DNA of 42,363 bases from Ruminococcus sp. CAG:563 (lineage in GTDB: Bacteria; Bacillota; Clostridia; Oscillospirales; Acutalibacteraceae). The position numbers were made by a program, and so were the translations under genes. The notes beneath the pieces were generated by a model that was given only the letters and a program-made list of their open reading frames with translations, did not search any database and was not told the origin of the DNA. The DNA lies in the NCBI GenBank assembly GCA_000434915.1, contig FR882075.1, positions 98,754-141,116 of the forward strand, written 5' to 3'. Positions within the stretch are counted from its first letter, which is position 1; each line of letters begins with the position of its first letter. Positions 7,412-15,540 of this stretch are shown piece by piece.

Positions 7412-9121
7412 TTAATACCAAATCCAGCCGAAGAGGACAATCATAATTATCCACTGAACAGTGCTATATTTAACGTTCACTTTACATTCGGCGGTTGTAA
7501 CCTTGCCGTATTCATCGGTAACGGTGCAGGTTATTTTTGCCGAGCCGGTTTTAACGGCGAAGTAATTTCCGTCGGCGTCAACGATAACGCATTTGGGGTC
7601 GGAGGATTTATACTCGACCTTACAGCCGACATTATCGGGATTGGTGATTTTCGGCTCAAGCTGTCCGGACTTCTTATAGTTCGTCTCAATATTTTTGAGC
7701 TTCACGGATATCGCTTTGAGCTTGCCGACACTTTCGGTTTCAAAAGCGTCACAATTCTTGCAATAACGTGTTTTCACTCCGTCGGAAATTGTTGTCGGAG
7801 CGGTTGTGATCTTCCATTCGCCGAATATATGCGCAGATTTATCAACATCTCTTGTTTGCGTCACGTTGCAGCGAGAGCAGTATCTTGTTTCAACGCCGAT
7901 TTCTGTGCAGGTTGCCGGCGTTGTAAGCTTCCATTCTCCAAAGTCATGACCGAGGGCATTGGTATAGTTATCAACATAGCTGTCATTGCATTTTGTGCAG
8001 GTGTAAGTCGTATATCCCTGCTCCGTGCATGTTGGTTCGGTTACAACAGCTTTGTACTCGTGAACATCGCAAATTGTGGATTTTGGATTGAATTTAAAAG
8101 CCGGAATGACACCCTCATTAGTCATATTGATACAGAAGCTGCCACCCATATAGCCGCCGACTTTGACATCTCCAGCGTTGAGAGAAGTATCAGGCGAGCG
8201 CAACCACCAATAAGAGGTTCTGTTGTAGTTACTGCCTGAGTCATTGTATACATACAAGCCCTGACACTTTGCATAGTCTGTTCCCTTACGCTGTCTTGCA
8301 GTATCATAAGCCTCGCTTGAAGAATTAAATCCATAGTCCTTATTCAAAACCTCGTCATACGAGAGAAGTGTGATTTTGTCCGATGTAGGATTGCTGTCGT
8401 ATTTGCTGTCATATGTACTCTTATTCTCTCTTGTCAGTTCTTTTATTCTGTCCTGCTGAGTTTTGCTGAAAGCAGTGTTATAGAATTCGTTGTTCAGCCA
8501 TGCTCTCAGGCTGCTGTATTCCCAGTTGCTTGCATAATGCTTTTTATTGCTGTCGCTCCAATATTGACCATCAGCACCGAGTATATAATTATTATAAGGC
8601 TGTGAATCTATTGCACTGTCGCAGACTATCAAGCCTGTGCTTGCGTCAAGCACACGCCATTTCAGTGGTTCGTATTTAAAATAATATACCTTGTTTGTGT
8701 AATAACCATTATCGTCCTGCCATGAGTTTGATGCAGATGATGTTTCACATGTCCAATACGGACGGTATTGATTTATTTTTACAGCACGGTACGTGTTGCC
8801 GTTGTAAGTGATATCCTTATAAAGCATCATTCCGTCAACAGACTTCATGTTGCCGTCATCCCAATTGCCTGTTCCTGCATAATAGTTATAATCGATCCAT
8901 TTGTAATTATCCTCAACGCTCTTTATGCCGTTAAGAATTTCTTCGTCCGTGACCTCACTCTGCGGATATGAGCCGAATTCGATTAAGTCGCCGACCTTGT
9001 ACGACGATAGATCCATAGCCTTTGCATTTAATGTGAAATCAATTCCGCCAGTCGGAGCAACACCGATAAGCATAACCACAATCAAAAGTGTTGAAAGAAT
9101 TCTTTTCGCTGTTCTTTTCAT
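7412..9121 (-). CDS. Exported surface protein with DUF6273 domain, Cys-rich repeats, Ig-like domain and WIWY tail
   Basis: The start at 9121 is chosen because GGAGG lies eight bases upstream and the product begins with a clear signal peptide: MKRTAKR, a hydrophobic core, then AKA. An in-frame upstream extension to 9223 would not fit. The mature part starts with a DUF6273-type domain (about 40-345): VGDLIEFGSYPQ near the start, LKWRVLD, SSLRAWLN, and YWWLRSP close to its end. Two to three Cys-rich repeats follow (TCTEQGYTTYTCTKC, TCTEIGVETRYCSRC, and a third with only the CxxC end). A C-terminal beta domain resembles bacterial Ig-like (BIG2) modules. The last residues are VQWIIMIVLFGWIWY, a hydrophobic tail shared with the 18697 protein. 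It is probably a cell-surface protein; ligand and function are unknown. Confidence 0.85.
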   Translation of the reverse strand: MKRTAKRILSTLLIVVMLIGVAPTGGIDFTLNAKAMDLSSYKVGDLIEFGSYPQSEVTDEEILNGIKSVEDNYKWIDYNYYAGTGNWDDGNMKSVDGMMLYKDITYNGNTYRAVKINQYRPYWTCETSSASNSWQDDNGYYTNKVYYFKYEPLKWRVLDASTGLIVCDSAIDSQPYNNYILGADGQYWSDSNKKHYASNWEYSSLRAWLNNEFYNTAFSKTQQDRIKELTRENKSTYDSKYDSNPTSDKITLLSYDEVLNKDYGFNSSSEAYDTARQRKGTDYAKCQGLYVYNDSGSNYNRTSYWWLRSPDTSLNAGDVKVGGYMGGSFCINMTNEGVIPAFKFNPKSTICDVHEYKAVVTEPTCTEQGYTTYTCTKCNDSYVDNYTNALGHDFGEWKLTTPATCTEIGVETRYCSRCNVTQTRDVDKSAHIFGEWKITTAPTTISDGVKTRYCKNCDAFETESVGKLKAISVKLKNIETNYKKSGQLEPKITNPDNVGCKVEYKSSDPKCVIVDADGNYFAVKTGSAKITCTVTDEYGKVTTAECKVNVKYSTVQWIIMIVLFGWIWY

Positions 9122-9194
9122 TGCATTTCCTCCTGTTTTCGGGGCGATTTTTCGACACATTGTGCATCGTTTTCGTGCCCATTTGTTCGAGAAT

Positions 9195-9223
9195 ATTTTA
9201 CTGCAATAAATCTGTTTTGTCAA
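9195..9223 (-). promoter_or_regulatory. Promoter of the 7412 surface protein gene
   Basis: On the minus strand TTGACA (9218-9223), a 17-base spacer and TAAAAT (9195-9200) lie about 75 bases upstream of the start codon. Confidence 0.75.
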
Positions 9224-9251
9224 TATAATATCCGCTTGTCAATTTTACTTT

Positions 9252-9277
9252 ATTCAGCACCGAAATTCAGCACCGAA
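9252..9277. repeat. Tandem 13-bp direct repeat
   Basis: ATTCAGCACCGAA occurs twice head to tail. A related piece, TTCGCACCGAA, recurs at 9366-9376 at the end of the adjacent palindromic element, so the two copies may mark its boundary. Confidence 0.7.
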
Positions 9278-9285
9278 GAAAACCT

Positions 9286-9373
9286 CTGCTATCCTTGGGT
9301 CGATGTGGTCATCGACCCCTACGGAATGCTCCTATATCGAACCTCACTGTAGAGTATGACACGGATTCGCACC
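9286..9373. repeat. Dispersed palindromic repeat, copy 2 (second half worn)
   Basis: The hairpin GGGTCGATG-TGGT-CATCGACCC (9297-9318) and the following CCTACGGAATGCTCC match copy 1 at 7260-7297. The second half (TGTAGAGTATGACACGGATTCGCACC) aligns with the second hairpin of copy 1 but is too changed to fold as well. Confidence 0.8.
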
Positions 9374-9412
9374 GAAAAATTCGATTATTTTCCAAAAAAA
9401 TCATGTAAGTTA

Positions 9413-9441
9413 TTGAAAAGCAAAAATATAAATGATATAAT
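9413..9441 (+). promoter_or_regulatory. Promoter of the GH38 gene
   Basis: TTGAAA (9413-9418), a 17-base spacer and a perfect TATAAT (9436-9441) lie 64 bases before the ATG at 9505. AAGGAGC provides the ribosome site. Confidence 0.75.
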
Positions 9442-9504
9442 AAATTGGTTTTAGTCTATCAGACAAAAAATAACCGGCAAAATGGAAAATAAGGAGCTGA
9501 CAAA

Positions 9505-12500
9505 ATGGCAGAAAATGAGAAAAAGACCATACCTTCCGTTGAAGGCATGGAAGCTCATATCGACACATGGCGAGACATTATTAAAAACAAGCAGAGAGGT
9601 ATTTTCGCCTTTGACGAGCTTGTTGAAATTAAGCTTAAGGCACTCAAAAAGAGAATATACACGGACTTTGAGAACACCGCTCCCTGGAAGATGCGTGAGT
9701 GCATCTACAAGGACATCGGCGACTACGAGTATCTTTACGACGGTTGGAAGGATCTCGACGTAGGCGGCTACTGGGGCGGCAACGGTCTCAGCTCGTTCTT
9801 CAAGAATAAAATCACTATCCCCGAGAGATTCGAGGGCAAGAAGGTTACACTTTACGTTTACTTCGGCGGCGACTCGCTCGTTTCCGTAAACGGCGTGCCT
9901 TTCCAGGGCCTTGACCCGTTCCGTAACGCAGTTGTTCTTACCGATTGCGCTAAGGCCGGCGACACATACGATATCGACATCGAATCCTATTTCGTATGGC
10001 ACTCAAACGAAAGCTCACTCAAGAAGCTTGAGTGCTCCTTCATCGCTACAACAGACGATGAAATCAACGAGATTTACTGGGATTTGAAAGCGGTTTACAA
10101 CGCTCTCTTTATGCCGGGCATGGGCAACGACTATGCTACCCTTATCCGTGAATCGCTTAAAGAGGCTTTCCAGTACGTTGACTTTGACGAGCCTGATTTT
10201 GACGTATTCAAGGCCAAGCTGAGGATGTGCAAAAAGGTTCTCTACGACAAAGTTTACAACAACCCGAACTATAAATGCATGGGCAAGCTCGACCTCATCG
10301 GTAACTCCCACCTTGACATGGTTTACATGTGGGCTTATAAGGAGTTCGTCCGTAAGGTCGGCCGTACTCACGCAACAATGCTTCGCCTTATGGAGCAGTA
10401 TCCCGACTTCATCTTCTCTCAGAGCCAGGCAGGTATGTATGAGGAAATGAGAGTTCATTATCCGAACATCTTCGAGCAGGTTCAGAAGAGAGTTAAAGAG
10501 GGTCGCTGGGAATATATCGGCGGTATGTGGGTTGAGCCGGATTGTAACATCATCTCCGGTGAGAGCTTTGTCCGTCAGTTCCTCCACGGCGTTCGCTATG
10601 CCGAGAAGTGGTTCGGCGTAACGCCCAAGACCTGCTGGCTTCCCGACGTTTTCGGTAACAGCTATTGCATGCCGCAGATCATGAAGAAGGCCGGAATGAA
10701 ATATTTCGTTACCCACAAGATGGGTATCTGGAACGATACAAACCCGTGGCTCTATAACTCTTTCTGGTGGGAGGGCCCGGACGGATCGAAGGTATTCGCA
10801 GCCGTTCCCCCGACTCACTTCATCGGTTCAATGGAGGCGGATTCACTCAAGACAAACTGGGTCAAGTATACCGATAAGGACACCATCGGCGAGTCCATGT
10901 ACTGCTACGGCTGGGGCGACGGCGGCGGCGGAGTCGACAACGAGATGCTTGAATATGTCAAGAGATATAAGAACTTCCCGGGTCTTCCCGAAACAAAGGC
11001 TTGCAAGATTGAGGAATCCCTCGAAAATATGCGTCAGAAGGCTATCGCAGCCGGCGACAAGATCGTTACTTGGAAGGACGAGCTTTATCTTGAGGAGCAT
11101 CGTGGCGTTCACACCACAAAGGCTGCTCTTAAAAAAGCTAACCGTTACTGTGAGAATCTCTTCAGAGAGGCTGAGATGTACGCAGTTATCGCAGAAAGCT
11201 ACGGCTATGAGTACCCGACAGAGGAGCTTGCTCTCGCATGGAGAAAGATTCTCACCAACCAGTTCCATGATTCACTTCCCGGAACTCACATCACAGAGGT
11301 ATTCGGCAAGCTCATGAGCATCTACGATGAGGTTATCGAGACCGGCGAAAGAGTCCGCAACGAAGCCCTTGCGGTTATCGCCGAGCATATCGGCTATGAC
11401 AAGAACCTCGGCAAGCCGTTCGCACTCTTTAACTCCCTTGCAAATGCTGCTACAACCAAGGTTGAGCTTGATTATCAGGACGTTGATATCTTCGACGAAA
11501 ACGGCAATAAGGTTGCAACTCAGGCCTACACAAAGCCGAACGGAGACAAGAAGCTTGTATTTGTTGCCAAGGACATTCCGGCAGTCGGCTACAAGGTTTA
11601 CTATAAGATGCCTGCCGCAAAGGCTCCCGCATATGACGAGAGCAACGGCAAGGAGATTGAGAACGACAGCTTCAAGCTTGTGCTTGACGACAACGCAACT
11701 CTTATTTCAATCTATGACAAGAAGAACCGCCGTGAGGTCATCTCCAAGGGCGGCAAGGGCAACGATTTCAGACTCTTTGAGGATATGCCCGGCGGTTATG
11801 ACGCATGGGATATCGTTGCAACATATGTTGACCGTGAATTCGAGCTTAAGGACGGTATTGTTAAGGATATCGTTAAGGGCGACGTTTACACAATGATCTC
11901 CATTGAGAAGGACGTTCTCAAATCAAAGATTGAGCAGAATATCATCATCTATAATGATCTTGACAGAATCGACTTTGATACACACATCAGCTGGCACGAG
12001 GATCAGAAGCTTCTCAAGGTATTCTTTGACGTTGATCTTCAGACGAAGAACTACACAAGAGATATTGCCTACGCCACAATGGAGTGCTGCTCATACAGAT
12101 ACAATCCGTATGACAAGGCAAAGTTTGAGGTCAATGCTCATAACTGGATCGACATGTCCGACGAGGATTACGGCGTATCGCTTCTCAACGACTGCAAGTA
12201 CGGTCATGAGGTCAATGAGCACAAGATGATTCTTACTCTTCTTAAAGCTCCTATCAAGCCCGACCCGAAGTCAGACAGAGGCGATCACTACTTCACATAT
12301 TCGCTCTATCCCCATGCCGAGACATGGAAGAAAGCAAAGACCCTTGAAAGAGGACTTGAAATCAATCATCCGCTTGTTCCCGTTGACATCAAGTCGGAGG
12401 GTGAACTGGGTGCAGACAACTCCTTCATCACTCTCACAAGCGACAGCATGACTCTTGAGGCTGTTAAGAAGTGCGAGGATGAGGACGCATACATCATCCG

Positions 12501-12681
12501 TATGGTTGAGAAGAAGGGCAGAAGCGTTGACGCAAGCATTAAGTTCTTCGCTCCCCTCACCTATGCCGCCGAATGCGACCTCATTGAGAGAAACGATGTT
12601 CCCGTTGACTTTGACGGCGACACAATCAACTTCCACGCAACCCCGTTTGAGATCAAGAACTACAAGGTAAAGATCAAATAA
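9505..12681 (+). CDS. GH38 family alpha-mannosidase, cytosolic
   Basis: GH38 enzymes are zinc-dependent retaining alpha-mannosidases. The protein has 1058 residues, standard for the bacterial family. A beta N-terminal region (1-260) precedes the catalytic domain, which has the zinc-binding His and Asp in GNSHLDMVYMWAYKE (about 270-285), the nucleophile Asp in CWLPDVFGNS (about 375-384), and the NQFHDSLPGTHITEV motif (about 590-605). The C-terminal half is the mannosidase beta-sandwich region. No signal peptide is present, so it should act in the cytosol. It is flanked by its own promoter and a strong terminator. Together with the GH92 enzyme 2.5 kb upstream it suggests use of mannose-rich glycans. 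Substrate linkage is not decided by sequence. Confidence 0.95.
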   Translation: MAENEKKTIPSVEGMEAHIDTWRDIIKNKQRGIFAFDELVEIKLKALKKRIYTDFENTAPWKMRECIYKDIGDYEYLYDGWKDLDVGGYWGGNGLSSFFKNKITIPERFEGKKVTLYVYFGGDSLVSVNGVPFQGLDPFRNAVVLTDCAKAGDTYDIDIESYFVWHSNESSLKKLECSFIATTDDEINEIYWDLKAVYNALFMPGMGNDYATLIRESLKEAFQYVDFDEPDFDVFKAKLRMCKKVLYDKVYNNPNYKCMGKLDLIGNSHLDMVYMWAYKEFVRKVGRTHATMLRLMEQYPDFIFSQSQAGMYEEMRVHYPNIFEQVQKRVKEGRWEYIGGMWVEPDCNIISGESFVRQFLHGVRYAEKWFGVTPKTCWLPDVFGNSYCMPQIMKKAGMKYFVTHKMGIWNDTNPWLYNSFWWEGPDGSKVFAAVPPTHFIGSMEADSLKTNWVKYTDKDTIGESMYCYGWGDGGGGVDNEMLEYVKRYKNFPGLPETKACKIEESLENMRQKAIAAGDKIVTWKDELYLEEHRGVHTTKAALKKANRYCENLFREAEMYAVIAESYGYEYPTEELALAWRKILTNQFHDSLPGTHITEVFGKLMSIYDEVIETGERVRNEALAVIAEHIGYDKNLGKPFALFNSLANAATTKVELDYQDVDIFDENGNKVATQAYTKPNGDKKLVFVAKDIPAVGYKVYYKMPAAKAPAYDESNGKEIENDSFKLVLDDNATLISIYDKKNRREVISKGGKGNDFRLFEDMPGGYDAWDIVATYVDREFELKDGIVKDIVKGDVYTMISIEKDVLKSKIEQNIIIYNDLDRIDFDTHISWHEDQKLLKVFFDVDLQTKNYTRDIAYATMECCSYRYNPYDKAKFEVNAHNWIDMSDEDYGVSLLNDCKYGHEVNEHKMILTLLKAPIKPDPKSDRGDHYFTYSLYPHAETWKKAKTLERGLEINHPLVPVDIKSEGELGADNSFITLTSDSMTLEAVKKCEDEDAYIIRMVEKKGRSVDASIKFFAPLTYAAECDLIERNDVPVDFDGDTINFHATPFEIKNYKVKIK

Positions 12682-12692
12682 AACGATTTTAA

Positions 12693-12728
12693 AGGGCTGT
12701 TGCGAAAATGCAGCAGCCCTGTTTTTTT
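12693..12728 (+). terminator. Terminator after the GH38 gene
   Basis: AGGGCTGTTGC-GAAAAT-GCAGCAGCCCT (11-bp stem with one wobble) is followed by seven T residues. The next possible start codon is only four bases beyond the T-run. Confidence 0.93.
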
Positions 12729-12731
12729 ATT

Positions 12732-13025
12732 ATGAGTTTTAAAAAAGATTTAGCAAAACAAATTGAGGGATATATTCTTTTTCCCGAAAATATAATTGAC
12801 GAGGTAATCAAAGAAAAATGCAAAAGCGTTGAGCTGCTCGATGAAAAGCAGATGGCGGACATCTGTGCCATCAGACGCAATGCCTGCACCTCGGCAAGCA
12901 AGTTCATGTATTCGCTTGATGAACTCGATTTGATAATTAAAACCGTCGACAGCGACCCAACCTCGTCCTTTGCTCGGCTCAGAGATGCAATAAGACAGAT
13001 TGAGTTTATCCTCGACGAAAAATAA
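12732..13025 (+). CDS. Small helical protein of unknown function
   Basis: The 97-residue protein from the ATG at 12732 (MSFKKDLAKQIEGYILFPEN) is mostly charged and helical, with no membrane segment and no familiar motif. Two cysteines lie in the middle (CAIRRNAC). The start is uncertain: the ATG sits four bases after the T-run of a strong terminator, and no Shine-Dalgarno sequence is visible. A longer version starting inside the terminator hairpin at 12708 is unlikely. It ends 13 bases before the first acyltransferase gene and may be translated with it. Codon use is more A/T-rich than in the mannosidase gene. Confidence 0.65.
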   Translation: MSFKKDLAKQIEGYILFPENIIDEVIKEKCKSVELLDEKQMADICAIRRNACTSASKFMYSLDELDLIIKTVDSDPTSSFARLRDAIRQIEFILDEK

Positions 13026-13038
13026 AACGGAGGAAAAA

Positions 13039-14100
13039 ATGGAAGAGAAAAAAAGACTGATTTATCCCGATATTCTGAGAATTGTTTCGATTTTCGGCGT
13101 TATTGTGCTTCACTGCGTCGGTGAGCTTTGGGATCAGATTCCGATAAAAAGCAAAGGCTGGGTTGCACTTGTGGCAATAGACAGCCTATTCCGCTTTGCT
13201 GTTCCTGTTTTCGTTATGGTCTCGGGAATGTTCATGCTCTCCCCCTCAAAAAATCGTGGAATAAAAAAACTTTATTCAAAAAATATTTTAAGAATTGCCA
13301 CTTCCTTTGCTTTCTGGTCGATAGTCTATCTTCTTTATCATCAGGCCTCTGACTTCATCTTCAACAGGGATTCATTTAAACTGGATTTTCAGTCGATTCT
13401 CAACAGCTTCTTTGCCGGAGAATATCATCTTTGGTTCATGTATATGATTGCCGGCCTTTATATTGTTACACCGATATTGTGCAGGCTCGTTGAGAAAAAA
13501 TCAACTATGCAATATTTCCTGATGATCTGGTTCATCTTCTGCATGGCTCAGAATTTTATATATCTTGTTCCCGGCATCGGTAAATATGCCTTCGGCTTCA
13601 TGAATCTGTTTAAGATTTCGATTGCCGTTGAATACAGCGGATATTATGTTCTCGGCTATTATTTGCACAACTATGAGATTGAAAAGCCGCTGAAGGTTTC
13701 TGTAAATATTTTGGCATGTCTCAGCACTTTCGGCATCGTCGCAGTGACTATATTCACATCCTTCCGATCGAACGAATTGGTCATAAAATATCTCGAATAT
13801 CTGTTACCCATGACAGCGTTACAGTCGGTTGCGGTATTCCTGTGTGTCAAAAATAAATTTCAGGGCTTTAATCCATCAAAAAAAGCACAAAAAGCAATAT
13901 ATACTCTTTCAAAAATCTCTTTCGGAGTATATCTTTCCCATCTTCTTGTGATAAAAATTGCAAAGAGAATGTGCCTTTCTTTTTTCCCGTTTCCGGCATA
14001 CATCACTTTTGGAATTATGTTGATTGCGGCACTTATCTTAAGCCCTCTGATTTCCTATATTCTTAATAAGATACCGATTTTAAACAAATATATTGTGTAA
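13039..14100 (+). CDS. Acyltransferase 3 family membrane protein
   Basis: The 353-residue protein has about ten membrane segments typical of acyltransferase 3 (PF01757) proteins. These O-acylate cell-wall or exopolysaccharide sugars. The ATG at 13039 is chosen because GGAGG lies six bases upstream; an upstream in-frame extension overlaps the preceding gene. The N-terminus YPDILRIVSIFGVIVLHC contains the family R-x10-H motif (R14 and H25), held to be needed for acyl transfer. Other family features are VPVFVMVSGMFMLSP (about 58-72), EYHLWFMYMIAGLYIVTP (about 130-147), and SFGVYLSHLL near the C-terminus. It is followed after 15 bases by a paralogue lacking the R and H. The acyl group and acceptor cannot be inferred. 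Confidence 0.88.
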   Translation: MEEKKRLIYPDILRIVSIFGVIVLHCVGELWDQIPIKSKGWVALVAIDSLFRFAVPVFVMVSGMFMLSPSKNRGIKKLYSKNILRIATSFAFWSIVYLLYHQASDFIFNRDSFKLDFQSILNSFFAGEYHLWFMYMIAGLYIVTPILCRLVEKKSTMQYFLMIWFIFCMAQNFIYLVPGIGKYAFGFMNLFKISIAVEYSGYYVLGYYLHNYEIEKPLKVSVNILACLSTFGIVAVTIFTSFRSNELVIKYLEYLLPMTALQSVAVFLCVKNKFQGFNPSKKAQKAIYTLSKISFGVYLSHLLVIKIAKRMCLSFFPFPAYITFGIMLIAALILSPLISYILNKIPILNKYIV

Positions 14101-14115
14101 CGGAGAGGAGATAAA

Positions 14116-15153
14116 ATGAAAGTAAAAAACAGGTCCTTTTATACGGACATTTTAGGAATAATATCCGTCTTCGGCATCGTCGGAATAAGCGTCATATCGA
14201 CAAAATGGTCAGCCGCATCAGTCGGCTCATACTCATGGATTTTTATGACTGTGGCACAAAGCACCTTGAAATTTGCTTTTCCCGCTGTAATCATGATTGC
14301 CGGAATAAAATACCTTTCTCCGACCGAAGCACCGACGTTAAAAAGACTGTATTCATATGACATCCTTCGGTTGGCCGTTATACTTGTTTTTTGGTCAGGC
14401 TTATATATTTTTATTGAAAAGTTGCTCATAAAAGATAAATACAGCTTCGGCATAAAGCAATACCTTGCAGATTTGACCACAGGTCAGAATCACCTTTGGC
14501 TTATCTACGGACTGATAGGATTGCTAATCGTTTCCCCGTTACTGAAAAAAATTGTTTCGGACAAGAAAATTCTTGAGTATTTTCTGATTATATGGATAGT
14601 TTTTACAGTTATCGGAAATATAATTGTTTCTATCCCCGACCCGTATATTAATCTTGAAAAAAGGATTAAAACATTTGAAATGTCGGCGGCAATACATTTC
14701 AGCGGATATTTTTGCCTGGGATATTATCTTGATAAACACGAAATCAAAAAGCCCTTACGAATTCTGATATATTTTTTGAGTGCATTAAGCATTGTCGCCT
14801 TTGCCGCAGTGACATATCATTTTTCGGTCAAGGACGGCAAACTTGTCGGCATATTTCTGCAAAACACGCTGCCGATGACCGTACTTATCCCATCTGCATT
14901 TTTCCTCTTTACAAAAAATGTGTTTAAAAAGCAAACCTCGCCGAGATCTATTGCTTTCATTGCCAAGGCCTCGTTCGGAGCCTATCTATGCCACGCTGTC
15001 GTGCTTAAAGCAATAGAACGAGCGTCATTGCTTCCGAATGATATTCACATGATTTATCAGATAATTATAACGACGGTTGTAACATATTTAATCAGCCTAA
15101 TTGTCTCGGCAATATTGAATTGTATTCCATTTGTAAAAAAGTATATAGTATAA
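14116..15153 (+). CDS. Acyltransferase 3 paralogue lacking catalytic Arg and His
   Basis: The 345-residue, roughly ten-pass membrane protein aligns along its whole length with the preceding acyltransferase. Matches include YTDILGIISVFG against YPDILRIVSIFG, AFPAVIMIAGIKYLSP against AVPVFVMVSGMFMLSP, NHLWLIYGLIGLLIVSP against YHLWFMYMIAGLYIVTP, and SFGAYLCHAV against SFGVYLSHLL. At the two key positions it has Gly14 instead of Arg and Ser25 instead of His. I infer a tandem duplication followed by loss of catalysis, so it is possibly a partner, regulator or transporter subunit of its twin. The reading frame is intact and the start has a GGAGAGG ribosome site. A terminator follows. Confidence 0.85.
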   Translation: MKVKNRSFYTDILGIISVFGIVGISVISTKWSAASVGSYSWIFMTVAQSTLKFAFPAVIMIAGIKYLSPTEAPTLKRLYSYDILRLAVILVFWSGLYIFIEKLLIKDKYSFGIKQYLADLTTGQNHLWLIYGLIGLLIVSPLLKKIVSDKKILEYFLIIWIVFTVIGNIIVSIPDPYINLEKRIKTFEMSAAIHFSGYFCLGYYLDKHEIKKPLRILIYFLSALSIVAFAAVTYHFSVKDGKLVGIFLQNTLPMTVLIPSAFFLFTKNVFKKQTSPRSIAFIAKASFGAYLCHAVVLKAIERASLLPNDIHMIYQIIITTVVTYLISLIVSAILNCIPFVKKYIV

Positions 15154-15157
15154 AATT

Positions 15158-15193
15158 ATCGGCTCACTGCATTTTCGCACCGAGCCGATTTTT
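15158..15193 (+). terminator. Terminator after the acyltransferase pair
   Basis: ATCGGCTC pairs with GAGCCGAT (8 bp) around a 16-base loop, followed by TTTTTATTATT. Confidence 0.8.
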
Positions 15194-15210
15194 ATTATTC
15201 TTCGTAGATT

Positions 15211-15398
15211 TTATTTTCCGGAGAAAACCGGGAAGAAGGTGTACTCGCCGTAGTCTTTTATCTTTTCAAAATGCTTGAGTGTTTCCATATCTTCGCCTGA
15301 GATTGTAAAACCAATATCGGCATTGGACTTCATGTGCCCAATCCGAGCTTCGGAATTTCAACTCCGTTTGAAAGCGTATATTTTTCGTTCAAAATCAT
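15211..15398 (-). pseudogene. Aldo/keto reductase remnant (N- and C-terminal ends only)
   Basis: The ATG at 15398, with AGGAGG before it, starts MILNEKYTLSNGVEIPKLG, the typical N-terminus of short-chain-length aldo/keto reductases (YvgN/2,5-diketo-D-gluconate reductase group). After GLGT the frame hits TGA. In another frame from 15333 the sequence reads NADIGFTISGEDMETL and ends with KDYGEYTFFPVFSGK, the typical C-terminus of the same family. The family usually has about 275-285 residues, so about 215 codons of the middle, with the catalytic Tyr and His, are gone. This points to one internal deletion that fused the ends out of frame. The promoter is still recognisable (see 15464-15494). Confidence 0.85.
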
Positions 15399-15414
15399 TT
15401 TAATTACCTCCTGA

Positions 15415-15443
15415 TTGACATATTATTGTGCGAATGATATAAT
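15415..15443 (+). promoter_or_regulatory. Promoter of the purine nucleoside phosphorylase gene
   Basis: A full-consensus TTGACA (15415-15420), a 17-base spacer and TATAAT (15438-15443) lie about 98 bases before the ATG at 15541. The transcript would run through the divergent MerR-type operator at 15464-15494. Confidence 0.82.
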
Positions 15444-15463
15444 CATTTCACAGCTTTGACTAT

Positions 15464-15494
15464 ATATTACTACCTAAAGTTAACTTTATGTCAA
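15464..15494 (-). promoter_or_regulatory. MerR-type promoter/operator of the aldo/keto reductase remnant
   Basis: On the minus strand TTGACA (15489-15494) and TAATAT (15464-15469) are separated by 19 bases rather than 17. The spacer contains the perfect 14-bp palindrome TAAAGTTAACTTTA (15475-15488). A long spacer around a dyad is the hallmark of promoters switched by MerR-family activators, which often control aldo/keto reductases in Firmicutes. No merR-like gene is in the window. Confidence 0.72.
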
Positions 15495-15540
15495 GAGGTA
15501 ATTTGTAAAAAATTGTGAACAATATAATGAGGTGTAAAAA

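Larger units (their letters stand above)
9122..9504. other. Divergent intergenic region with two promoters and repeats
   Basis: The 383 bases between two divergent genes hold the minus-strand promoter of the surface protein, a tandem 13-bp direct repeat, one worn copy of the dispersed palindromic repeat, and the plus-strand promoter of the GH38 gene. I see no further gene. Confidence 0.7.

Noticed and set aside
9122..9223. N-terminal extension of the DUF6273 surface protein to 9223
   Set aside because: It overlaps the promoter and is Cys/Lys-rich, and the signal peptide with a GGAGG site begins at 9121.
10015..11268. Open frames of 267 and 141 codons on the minus strand inside the GH38 gene
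   Set aside because: The plus-strand frame encodes a complete GH38 enzyme with all motifs; the antisense frames show no family pattern and no start signals.
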